Source: Papio anubis (Eukaryota; Chordata; Mammalia; Primates; Cercopithecidae). From it: a stretch of DNA of 64,000 nt. This document shows, piece after piece, positions 31,311 to 40,432 of this stretch. The notes under the pieces are model-generated. The model searched no databases and had not been told where the DNA came from. It was given only the letters and a program-made list of their open reading frames with translations. The position numbers and the translations under genes were made by a program. The stretch spans positions 33,273,159-33,337,158 of the forward strand of contig NC_044988.1 of NCBI RefSeq assembly GCF_008728515.1, read 5' to 3'. The first letter of the stretch is position 1. Every line of letters starts with the position of its first letter.

Positions 31311-32099
31311 TCATTACCACCCATTTTTACTGAGCATCTTAGTGCCATAATTGAAACAAATTAGAAGCATAAGAAATAACTCTGGTGGCGATCAAAGTCT
31401 ATACCACAAAGTGAAATGAAGCCCTAAGCCAATTAACCTGTGAAATTGATCAATTAATTGTCGACAGCTAAACCAAACGGTTCAGTTAAAGTAAATCCTC
31501 AGTTGCTCATAAACTTGCCAGATATAGCAAATAAAAATATCTGGTAATGCTACTCCGTAAAGGGCTTCTGCTCTAATTATCTGAAATGTCACTTCTGCTC
31601 CACGTGCTCTCCTATGCAGACAAAGCCTTCAAGTGTGAAAAACAGAGAGGCAGAATTCAGTGGTTCTGGTGACTATTCCCCTCACCAGCCCTGGGGATGG
31701 CGTTAACCTAGCTTACACCTGGCATCTCACCTGTAGTACCCTAGATAGCCCTGGGTTAAACAAGGGCACTTTCAACATGACTTAGGGTTTTAGTTTAAAC
31801 CTGAAACATCAGGATCTATTAGACCTCTCTTAGAGGCATCCAACCCTTTCAAGAAGCCTCAGAACCCAGTTGACCTCCCCTGGGTCCCTTGCCCTACTCT
31901 GAATGGCCCCAGGGTCCTTCCACCATTGAACCAGATTTAAGAGGATACGGTGATTCTTCCCTCATTCCAGCCTTGGTGTTTGTATCCAGTTCCAATAAAT
32001 TCAATTAGTTAACAGAGCTATGACAAACTAAGGTAAAAATTTGCTGACTTGGGTAAATTTACTTTGTGACAGGTGATGAAGAAGAAAGGTCAGGGAGCA
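31311..32099. other. Repeat-free block with homeodomain-like sites
   Basis: No repeat recognised. At 31425-31460 a dense cluster occurs: CCAATTAACC, then TTGATCAA overlapping the perfect palindrome CAATTAATTG (31451-31460). Could be a conserved non-coding element; unproven. Confidence 0.4.
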
Positions 32100-32190
32100 A
32101 GCAGTTAGAAAACCTGAGTTTGGAGATGATGTGCTGCGAGATCTTGAGCAAGTCATTACACCTCTGTGGGCCTCCATTTCCCAATCTGTT
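32100..32190 (+). mobile_element. MIR fragment
   Basis: AAAACCTGAGTTTGGAG, AGATCTTGAGCAAGTCATTACACCTCTGTGGGCCTCCATTTCCC match the MIR centre. Confidence 0.7.
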
Positions 32191-32633
32191 TGTTACCCAT
32201 AAGCCACATGGCATGATGTTAAAGCAGGGTCACAATAGCAGTAGAAAGCAATAGTTCTCTGGCTCTAGCTCACTGCAAAATCCTCTCCCTGCCCTAATTT
32301 TTGGAGTCTCCAAAAAGCATCTCATGTGGATTTGAAATCAGTCCTCTCCATGGCCACATGAGAGATATGGGTTTCCTCTTCTTTAGCTCTGAATACTTTC
32401 AGAGATCTCCATGGCTAAGGTATCTGCTGTCCACTAAGCCTCTGGTGCTGGCATAACTAGCATTAAAGTTGCTCCACAGGGCCAAAGCCACCAGGCCAGG
32501 CCAGGTCACCAATACCCTGGGTGGCAGTTCTGGGCCAGGGACCTGGATTCCTTAAGATCATTGCTACAGTTTCTGGTGCCAGACCCTGAAGGCACTGATA
32601 TATGTGTCGGGGTGTTGATATCAGCCCTATCTC
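32191..32633. other. Unique DNA
   Basis: No gene or repeat recognised. Confidence 0.4.
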
Positions 32634-32812
32634 TTGGAATCCTCACATGAGTCCTGAAACTGAACATATAATTTCCATTTTGTGGAAAAGGAAAGTAAGA
32701 CACAGGAATATAAAACAACAAAACCAAGACTGCAAAACCAGTAAGCAACAAAACTAGGATTTAGATCTAGATCCACCTAACTCAAAACCTTGTCATTCCA
32801 CCAAACTATCAC
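32634..32812 (-). mobile_element. MIR SINE
   Basis: GAATCCTCACATGAGTCCTG, CCATTTTGTGGAAAAGGAAAGTAAGACAC and AGGATTTAGATCTAGATCCACC are diverged minus-strand MIR stretches. Confidence 0.65.
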
Positions 32813-32989
32813 TTACGGGAAACGTGGGATGTTCACTGCTCCAGAGCTAATGTCCCAAGTCCTGTACAATTTGTATATTAATTCCTTTAGTTGGCAAACT
32901 TTTATGATAGTAGAGAGATGTACATACTAATTACACTATAGATTTGCTAAAAAGATCTATGAAAAGAGGTCTACAAAGTTATCTGTCAA

Positions 32990-34010
32990 TTCTACATGAA
33001 TACTTGTATAATATGATAAGGAAGATACTAACTCACTGAATTCCAAGAGAAAAATACGTCAAGTAAATGGACAATTTCCAGGGGACAAAATATAAATGAC
33101 TAATAAATATTTTAAAAATCTAATATTACTAGTAAGTGTTTTTATTTTTTTTATTTTTTATTTTTATTTTTTTTTTTTTTGAGACGGAGTCTCGCTCTGT
33201 CACCCAGGCTGGAGTGCAGTGGCCGGATCTCGGCTCACTGCAAGCTCCGCCTCCTGGGTTCACGCCATTCTCCTGCCTCAGCCTCCGGAGTAGCTGGGAC
33301 TACAGGCGCCCGCCACCTCGCCCGGCTAGTTTTTTGTATTTTTTAGTAGAGACGGGGTTTCACCGTGTTAGCCAGGATGGTCTCGATCTCCTGACCTCGT
33401 GATCCGCCCGTCTCGGCCTCCCAAAGTGCTGGGATTACAGGCTTGAGCCACCGCGCCCGGCCGTAAGTGTTTTTAAATGCACTAAAATGAGATACTACTT
33501 TTAACCCAAGAAATTAGAAAAAGAAAATACTCAAAGTTGGTAGTGTCATTGGCTTCTAGAGCACAAACAAATTGATACAACTTTTCCAGAAAGTAATTTG
33601 GCAACACATAGAAAGAATCATTAAAAGTGCAAATCATTTAACTCCAAAACTCTCATTGTGGGACTCAGTCCTGAGGAAATAATCAGAAGCTCAGAAAAAT
33701 ACTTTATCTACAAAGACCTTCATCAAAGTGTTAATTATTGTAACAAAGCTGGAAATAATGTAAGTGTCTAACAATCAGAAAATAGTTAATTAAATACAGC
33801 AATATGATTAGATATTATGCAGCTATTAAAGTGATATTGTCAAAAAATTAATGACATAGGAAATGTTAATTTGAAAATAAAGATACAAAATTATATGGAT
33901 AGTATTATCATACTTTTGATTTAAAAGAATGAAAGCAATATTTTGCAATGATACTGAACATTTCTATGTACTCTACAATGATGTGTATTTCCTTTATAAT
34001 AAAAAAATGT
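32990..34010 (+). mobile_element. Old L1M (L1ME-like) ORF2 end and 3' UTR
   Basis: AATGACTAATAAATATTTTAAAAATC, ATGAGATACTACTTTTAACCC, TTCCAGAAAGTAATTTGGCAACAC, GGACTCAGTCCTGAGGAAATAATCAG, GCAATATGATTAGATATTATGCAGC follow the L1 ORF2 C-terminus. Split by the AluYRa insertion. Confidence 0.8.
33145..33462 (-). mobile_element. AluYRa (Old World monkey-specific AluY)
   Basis: On + it shows GTGGCCGGATCTCGGC, CCTCCGGAGTAGCTGG, CCACCTCGCCCGGCTAGTTTTTTG, CCGCCCGTCTCGGCC and GCTTGAGCCACCGCG, changes I recall as diagnostic of the macaque/baboon AluYRa group. It is nearly consensus, with a T-rich tail (TTTTATT units). A perfect 13-bp target duplication, GTAAGTGTTTTTA, lies at 33132-33144 and 33463-33475. 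This is one of the youngest insertions in the window and the best clue to the lineage. Confidence 0.93.
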
Positions 34011-34174
34011 ATCTAACAAACAAAAAGCTTCAGCCTCATTCAGGTCATTTTTTCTGACATGCTGAGTTGGACAAGGGCCTCAAGCATCACTAAACTAAAA
34101 GAACATGCAGGATCCCTTTGTGCCAACATCTGACTCCTTCTACCGTATCATAAGGTCAGACAAAAGCTGATTAA

Positions 34175-34447
34175 CATTAATAATAATGATCATAATAGAA
34201 GTGGTAGCAACCAGTTTTGTTTACTCAGTACCAGGCTCCACTATCCACCTTTTAGATATGTTGTATCATTTAATCCTCACAAAACTCTATGAGGCAACTA
34301 TTACCCCCATTCGAAAGATGAAGAAACTGGGGTTCAAAGAGATGAAAATATTTGCCCCAAACCACACAGCTTATGTGACCAAACAGGAGCTAGGTCCTAG
34401 ATCTGATTTCCCAGGATGCTTTGCTCTTTCTCTAATGTCTGACTGGT
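34175..34447 (-). mobile_element. MIR SINE
   Basis: TTGTTTACTCAGTACCAGGC, ATCATTTAATCCTCACAAAACTCTATGAGG, GATGAAGAAACTGGGGTTCAAAGAG and CCAAACCACACAGCTTATG; near full length. Confidence 0.88.
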
Positions 34448-35221
34448 AAGACTGGCAAGTACATTCATTGACTGTGTGGTTTTTTTGTTTGTTTGTTTAA
34501 GTTTTGAAATGCAAACTGTATTTGTCCACAGCATGACTTCTTTTCACAGAAGTCAGGACACCTGATTCTAATCCTATCTCTTCTCCTGACTAGCCAAGTT
34601 TCCTTGAACAAGGCATATCCCATTGAGATCTTGCTACTGCTATGTGTTGGCAGTGTTGGACTAGATCAGTTTCCTTTAAGCTTAGCTTGTTAAAACACAG
34701 CTTTCAGGTCTTTCTGTAGACCTACTGAATGAGACTTTCCGGTAATGAAATTATGTGTGTATATATATATATATATATATGGATTTCTATTATATATATG
34801 TATACACACACACACAATTTTTTAAACAAGCTCCCTGGATTATTCTTATTCAGGATGGGAATTTGTCTCAGGACTGGCATTTGGGAGCCACCATACTAGA
34901 CAACCTATGAGGTACTGTTCATATCTACCAGTCAATGACTGTGTAGGGCCCCAAACTTGAAGTCAAGATGTGGCTACCATTGAATTTCAGTTAGGTCTGG
35001 ACAGAATCTCAAAGGCATGTGACTTGTTCACAGGCATTGTTCTGCATGAAGTTTGGGGACAGACCCAAGGTGAAAAAGGAACTGGGGAAAGCAGTGTAAG
35101 TATTGGAGACTGGTTCCTGTAGCCAGCCCCATGGGAGAAGGAGGGGCAAGTAGAAAGTAGAGGAACCAAAAAGATGGCCTCATATTATATCACGTAAGGA
35201 GCTTGGAAAAAGAACTGTTGC
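34448..35221. other. Unique DNA with weak MIR-like stretch
   Basis: Around 34545-34700 a MIR-type pattern (GACACCTGATTCTAATCC, TTGGACTAGATCAG) is weak. Otherwise nothing recognised. Confidence 0.35.
34754..34816. repeat. (TG)n(TA)n...(CA)n compound microsatellite
   Basis: GTGTGTATATATAT runs, a short unique spacer, then TATATATATGTATACACACAC. The two halves are nearly reverse complements and could fold into a hairpin. Confidence 0.93.
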
Positions 35222-35332
35222 CTGGGTCCCAGCTCCAGAGATCCTTATTTAATTGGTTTAGGGTATGTGCCTGAGCCTTGGGATTTTTTTTAAAGCTCCC
35301 CAGGTGATTCTATTTCGAAGCTAAGACTGTGA
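35222..35332 (+). mobile_element. MER5/MER58-like hAT fragment
   Basis: GGGTCCCAGCTCCAGAGATCC, TTAATTGGTTTAGGGTATG and AAAGCTCCCCAGGTGATTCTA are internal MER5/MER58 strings. Confidence 0.65.
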
Positions 35333-36582
35333 TTCTGCATTAACACACAAGGACACAAAGCCCTCAAAATGAGATGGCTTTATGTGTTACAGACTTACCC
35401 TTAAAACTGTGTTGAAAAGTGGCATTTCAAGGACCCTCCTGGTGAGTTCATGAAGCAAAATAATCATGTTCAAAACAATTGAGACTGTCCATACAAAACT
35501 TCCTCGATATGTTTGGGAGGATAAACTCAACACCTCAGTCATAGTTTAGTGGCTTGGCTTACGTATTTGGTGGCATAGATAGAATTCTGTCCCCAGGTAT
35601 ATGAGTCACATGAAGCCGGTCCTCACTGACTGGATTTGTCTTCTTCACTGAAGTCAATTGATCTGTTGTTTTGTCACTATGTAGCTAGAGCCAGTGGGAG
35701 GGTGCCAGTTATTCGGAGAAAATGTATCATTTTGAAGTACCAAAGACAGCCGATGAATTGTGCTCATGAAATACAAGCTTCACTCTACTTTTTAATTTGC
35801 TCCTGTTTAAGTTAACTGAGAGTTTCGTCTTTATTTTTAAAGAATGACATTTATATAGACGTTCAAACTGCCAATCTGTTACATAAACAGCCTTGTTTTT
35901 TGAAGGGCTGGCGCCGCCTAGAGGCCAAATACGTGCAGAAGTTTGGATTGCTAACCGGAAAGAGCCTCTCCAACCTGTTGCTTCCGGTCCTCCTGTGATC
36001 CGTCTCTGCCCGTTGCATTTACGTTCAGATAAAGCTAATGAGACTTTTCATTCAGCAAAGTTTCCCAAGCAAGGGTGGAGATGCCACAGTGGCATTTCAA
36101 AGCCAGATAGCAATGCAGTGATGGGATTTGGGAAGTTTGGTACAAAAGAAGCTTCTCACTGGGATCAAAACGAGCCCAGAGAACCAGAAACCGTAGGTGT
36201 GGGGCTCAGGAAGGTGAATTTTAACAGGCCACTGCAAGTGGTGGCTAGTGGTTATTCTCACGAAAGCCTAGGAGCAGCTGTGGAAAGCCCTTGGGTTGCC
36301 CTGAATGGTGGGTTGGGCTCCCTTTTTGCGGAGCAGAACAGCTTTCAGCTGAAGAAGAGTCAGTTGTTCAGGGCAGAGATCAGAGCTCTTCATAAACCCT
36401 GAGGCTGACCTCTCTGGCCAAACCGCATCGTACTGGGCACCTCTCATAGAGGGGTGTGTCCTGCCAGCCTTCCCTAACCCCCCACTGAAATTGACTGGGC
36501 TGAGACTCGAAAGTGCCCACCAGCTAATCTGATCCATTCACTCTTCCTAGCTGATTAGTGCTAATTGGCTAGGTCTAATCTC
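35333..36582. other. 1.25 kb repeat-free block with a long open frame
   Basis: No repeat recognised. A frame without stops spans 35893-36402 but its first codon is TTG; the first ATG is at 36121 (purine at -3, G at +4), giving 94 codons. The product matches no family I know. The block is CpG-richer than its neighbours and holds a reverse CTCF-like motif at 35909-35927. Confidence 0.45.
35909..35927 (-). promoter_or_regulatory. CTCF-like motif, reverse orientation
   Basis: TGGCGCCGCCTAGAGGCCA on + agrees at 15 of 19 positions with the reverse complement of the CTCF consensus, including the flanking GGCCA. With the forward motif at 7837 it forms a convergent pair 28 kb apart, the arrangement favoured for cohesin loops. 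Occupancy unproven. Confidence 0.6.
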
Positions 36583-36772
36583 CTGGTTCTCAAACCTTAC
36601 TGCATATCAGAATCACCTGGGGGGTTTGTTAAAACACAGATTGCTGGGCTCCACTCCTAGAGTTTTCAATTCAGTAGGTTTGGAGTGGGGCCTCAGAATT
36701 TGCATTTCTACAAATTCTCAAAAGATAATGCTGATGCTACTAGTGCAGTTACCACTGGCTCTCAGCATTGTT
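36583..36772 (+). mobile_element. MER5A (hAT-Charlie, non-autonomous)
   Basis: GGTTCTCAAACCTTACTGCATATCAGAATCACC, TTAAAACACAGATTGCTGGGC, AATTCAGTAGGTTTGGAGTGGGGCC, TTTGCATTTCTACAAATTCTC. Near complete. Confidence 0.93.
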
Positions 36773-36921
36773 GGACATTAAAGAGCTTTAAAAATCTTAA
36801 TGAGCAGGCCACACCCCATCCCAATTCAGTCAGAATATCTAGGGGTGGGATCAGGCTATAAGTACTCTTTAAATTATCTCAGTGCTTCCAGCATGCAACC
36901 AAGTTTGAGCATTATTGTCTT

Positions 36922-37066
36922 GAACCGTGGTTGTCAGAATTGTTCATATGAACCTGTACACTTTGCTAGAATGCAGATTCTTGGACTTCCACTCAAAGAG
37001 ATCTGACTCAATATGGCATCAGTAGGGCCTGGGCATGGGCATTTTTGACAAGCACCTCAGATAATG
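36922..37066 (+). mobile_element. MER5/MER58-like hAT element
   Basis: GTGGTTGTCAGAATTG, CTAGAATGCAGATTCTTGG, GGGCCTGGGCATGGGCATTTTTGACAAGCACCTCAG. Diverged second copy in the cluster. Confidence 0.6.
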
Positions 37067-37081
37067 ATGGTATGAATCAAA

Positions 37082-37222
37082 GTATAGAAACTTTAGTGGC
37101 ACGTTAGAATCCCATGAGGCTCTTTAAAGACCATTGTCTGCATGCCCAGAGATTCTGTAGGTTTTATAAGCTCCCTGGTTATTTTAATAATTTAATATGC
37201 AGCAAAAGTTGAGAGCCACTGG
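37082..37222 (+). mobile_element. MER5/MER58-like hAT element
   Basis: GAAACTTTAGTGGCACGTTAGAATCCC, AGAGATTCTGTAGGTTTTATAAGCTCCC and the terminal TTGAGAGCCACTGG. Third hAT relic in 650 bp, same strand. Confidence 0.7.
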
Positions 37223-37224
37223 TT

Positions 37225-37557
37225 TGTACAAAATTCCTATGTTGAAGCCTGATCCTTAATATGAGATATTTGGAGTTGGGAACTTTGGGAGGTCATTAGG
37301 GCAGAACCCTCATGAATGGAATTAGTGCCCTTATAAAAGAGGACCTGGAGAAACCTCTTGCCCCTTCTACCATGTGAGAACACAGCAAGAAAGTATCTTG
37401 TATGAACCAAAAAATGAGCCCTTTCCAGAAACCGTATCTGCTGTCTCCTTGATCTTGGGCTTCCCAGGCTTTAGAACGATGAGAAATAAAATTCTGTTGT
37501 TTACAAGCTACTTAGTTGAGGGTATTATTTAATAGTAGCCTAAATGGAGTAAGACAG
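37225..37557 (+). mobile_element. MLT1/MST-type MaLR LTR (solo)
   Basis: TCCTATGTTGAAGCCTGATCC, GGGAGGTCATTAGGGCAGAACCCTCATGAATGGAATTAGTGCCC, CCATGTGAGAACACAGCAAG, CCTTGATCTTGGGCTTCCC, AATAAAATTCTGTTGTTTACAAGC and the terminal TGGAGTAAGACAG. Confidence 0.9.
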
Positions 37558-38092
37558 CATGAAAAATAGCAGATTTGTCCAAATCCAGATGCCATTTAAC
37601 ATAAAACAGCTCCAGTTCCAAGGAGGAACATTCTGTCATGCTGAGCCCCTGGTGAAAGTAAAGATGTGACCCAAGATAGTTCTGGATGACCCATTTTCTC
37701 AAGTAGTATTGCCTTGCATTCCACAGGGAAGCCTCCTCAATGCCCTTTTCTTCCCACTGGATTACTGGATAAATACACAACTTTGAACTCTGCTAGAGCC
37801 CTTGGTGAAACCACTTTGCCCTTATTTCCCCTCCAATTTTCAGTACACAGTTCCCCTGAGCTGCAATGGCCTTTGGCTCAGATTGACTAAAGGCAAAATT
37901 CTCAAACAGTTGTGGCAGTATCAACGCACAGGACACTGCACTATCAGGCCTTGGTGACAGACATCTGGGATGCATCCCAACAGCTGATGAGTCGTGGGGG
38001 GGGGGGATCATTAATGCACGCCAGGGTCAAAGTTCAAAATTGGAAATCTCATTAATGTATATGATGCTCCGAAGTCTGTGGCAGTTTTTGCC
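37558..38092. other. Unique DNA with a G11 run
   Basis: No gene. A homopolymer G11 lies at 37996-38006, unstable and error-prone in sequencing. Confidence 0.45.
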
Positions 38093-38141
<49 letters not shown>

Positions 38142-38156
38142 AAGAAAGAAAGAAAG

Positions 38157-38239
<83 letters not shown>

Positions 38240-38468
38240 CAAAGAAAGAAAGAAAGAAGGAAAGAAAGGAGGGAGGGAGGGAGGGAGAGAGGGAGGGAGG
38301 GAAAGAAAGGAGGGAGGTAGAAAGAGAGAGAGGGAGAGAGAGAGAAACAAAAAGAAAGAAAGAAAAGAAAGAAAAAGAGAAAGAAAGAGAGAGAGGGAGG
38401 GAGGGAACAAAGGAAGGAAGGAAGGAAGGAAGGGAGGAAGGGAGGAAAGAAAGAAAAGTAAAGCAAAG
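38093..38468. repeat. 375-bp polypurine tract
   Basis: In order (GA)n, (GAAA)n about 100 bp long, (GGGA)n blocks, mixed GA/GAAA, then (GGAA)n, with only about five pyrimidines. Long purine mirror repeats of this kind can form triplex (H-) DNA. The KERKKER and SFFLSFF frames are artefacts. Confidence 0.97.
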
Positions 38469-39237
38469 CATGTTTTTGGCGGATACTTTCCTAGAGAGAA
38501 CTTAAGAGCAAACATTTTCACATTTGGTATTGACCAAGACACAAAGACTAGAGAGAAGTCAACATTTAATACCAGCTGACAAGAGGCTTTGCTTCTTGCT
38601 CATCAGTGAATTCACCATGTCTTCATGGCTTGGCTTAGCATGAGGTTGATATTCCCCTAGAATCTCTGGATCTATTCCCTTTTTCTACAGGCTTCTCCAT
38701 ACTTTTAATATTTTCTTACATGGCCAACTTTTAATTACCACAGGGGAACAGAAGTAATATGTATGTTTTAAATCTCTGAATAATCCAAAACATCTGTACC
38801 CAGATAGAAGTTTCGGAATTACAAATCAAATGAGAAAAAAAAAAAAAAAAAAGTATGTCATTTTCCTTTATTTCCCATGACTGATGTCATCTGACTTTTG
38901 AGCTGAATAGAAGTGAGGGGGTAGGGGAAAACTTCAACTTCCCAATTAAAAGGCAACTCAATTCCAGGATGAAACATTCTTTTATTTTGTCTCACCCAGT
39001 GTCTTTGGGGTAAATTCCCCATCTTTCAGGATGCATCCTCTATCCCTGTTCTCCTTGCCCAGATGGTTCCTGGGTCTAGAGATAAGCTTCTATGTATATG
39101 TGGTGGCAGGACAGCAGGAGTGAGGGAGTGAGGGTGATGGTCCATGTGCTCATCACCACATCCATGCTATTGACCACCATGGACACTTGAACCACTTGAA
39201 CCTGGAGACCATTGTCGGAACCCGATCCCACCTGATT
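38469..39237. other. Unique DNA
   Basis: No gene or interspersed repeat apart from an A19 run at about 38834-38852. Confidence 0.45.
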
Positions 39238-39564
39238 GTTGTTTGGTTTTGTTGTTGTTGTTTTTAATTTTTTTGGAGACAGAGTCTCGCTCTGTCACCT
39301 GTCACCCAGGTTAGAGTCCAGTGGCACTATCTCAACTCACTGCAACCTCTGCCTCCTGGGTTCAAGCAATTCTCCCTGCCTCAGCCACCCGAGTAGCTAG
39401 GATTACAGGTGCACATGACCACGCCCGGGTAATTTTTGTATTTTTAGTATAGGTGGGGTTTTGCCATGTTGGCCAGGCTGGTCTCGAACTCCTGACCTCA
39501 GGTGATCTGCCCATCTCGGCCTCCCAAAGTGCAGGATTATAGGTGTGAGCCACTGTGCCTGGCC
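39238..39564 (-). mobile_element. AluSx
   Basis: T/G-rich tail, GAGACAGAGTCTCGCTCTGTCACC, TCACTGCAACCTCTGCCTCCTGGGTTC, CTCCTGACCTCAGGTGATC, GAGCCACTGTGCCTGGCC. A small duplication (TGTCACC twice) at about 39293-39306. Flanking CCCACCTGATT (39227) and CCCACCTAATT (39564) are the target duplication. Confidence 0.94.
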
Positions 39565-39574
39565 CCACCTAATT

Positions 39575-40019
39575 CTTTTAGAAACTCTGCAAACACCCAC
39601 AATTGGCATCTGACATCCTTGAGGTAGCCTCTGGGATGCAAGTCTTTCTTATCTGTAATCCAAATGATCTCTTACCTCTTCTGGTCCATTGGTATCCTTA
39701 GAACTTCTGTGTTGCTTTTTGGGGACAGACTTTCCTAGTTGCACTATCTGATCCACAGGTATGTGCAACATTCTGTAGGACAAAACAAGACTGCTCTCTA
39801 TCCATCCACTTCCACTTCTTCAGCCATTTCCAATGTATCTGGCATCACTGGAGCTTAAAGCTCTCCTGGCTTGCACTCACACAAGTGAAAGATAAACTCT
39901 ATTACCCGGGGATTACACACTTGTAGTTATCTGGCAACATCTGACCCTGCTCAAATCAACTCTCCTTCTTCTCTAGGCTGATGTCCACACAGCTCACTGT
40001 GTGCTGGAGAAAAACTCAC
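39575..40019. other. Unassigned DNA upstream of L2
   Basis: No landmark seen; may hold a more diverged 5' extension of the following L2. Confidence 0.4.
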
Positions 40020-40432
40020 CATTGTGAAGACTTGCCTCATTTCATATTCAAGGTCACTGACCTCCAGTAGACCCTTAATGCTGCCCTTTGTCATTTTTTC
40101 TCCCACTCTCCTCCATGACTTATTTTCCTCATTCTCTTCTTTCCTCAGACCCCTTGCACTTCCTCACTTATACTCACTTCCATCCAATTTATTGATAATT
40201 TCAAAACCAATAGAAAAAAACCACAGTCTTGCATCAGTGCCATTGCCCAGCTCTGATAACTGTGCCCAGGTACTCTGCCTTCCCTCCTATGAACAAGCAA
40301 TCAATTCTCCTAAGGAAAATTTCTCCACTTCAGCATTAGATTCCATGGCCAACAAATGGGATCTCCCCTTTTTTCTCTGTCGTTACCTTTTTTTCACATT
40401 ACTGATTAGATCTCATAACAGTTAAACATACT
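40020..40432 (+). mobile_element. L2 LINE ORF2, left part
   Basis: TTTCTCCACTTCAGCATTAGATTCCATGGCC and a pyrimidine-rich flank match the L2 ORF2 stretch that precedes the reverse-transcriptase core. It continues at 42661 after the L1 insertion. Confidence 0.6.

Noticed and set aside
35893..36120. N-terminal 76 codons of the 169-codon frame
   Set aside because: The first codon is TTG, not ATG, so this part is open sequence without a standard start.
38011..38579. Frames up to 179 codons rich in K/E/R (+) or S/F/L (-)
   Set aside because: They are translations of the purine microsatellite at 38093-38468 in several frames and cannot be taken as proteins.
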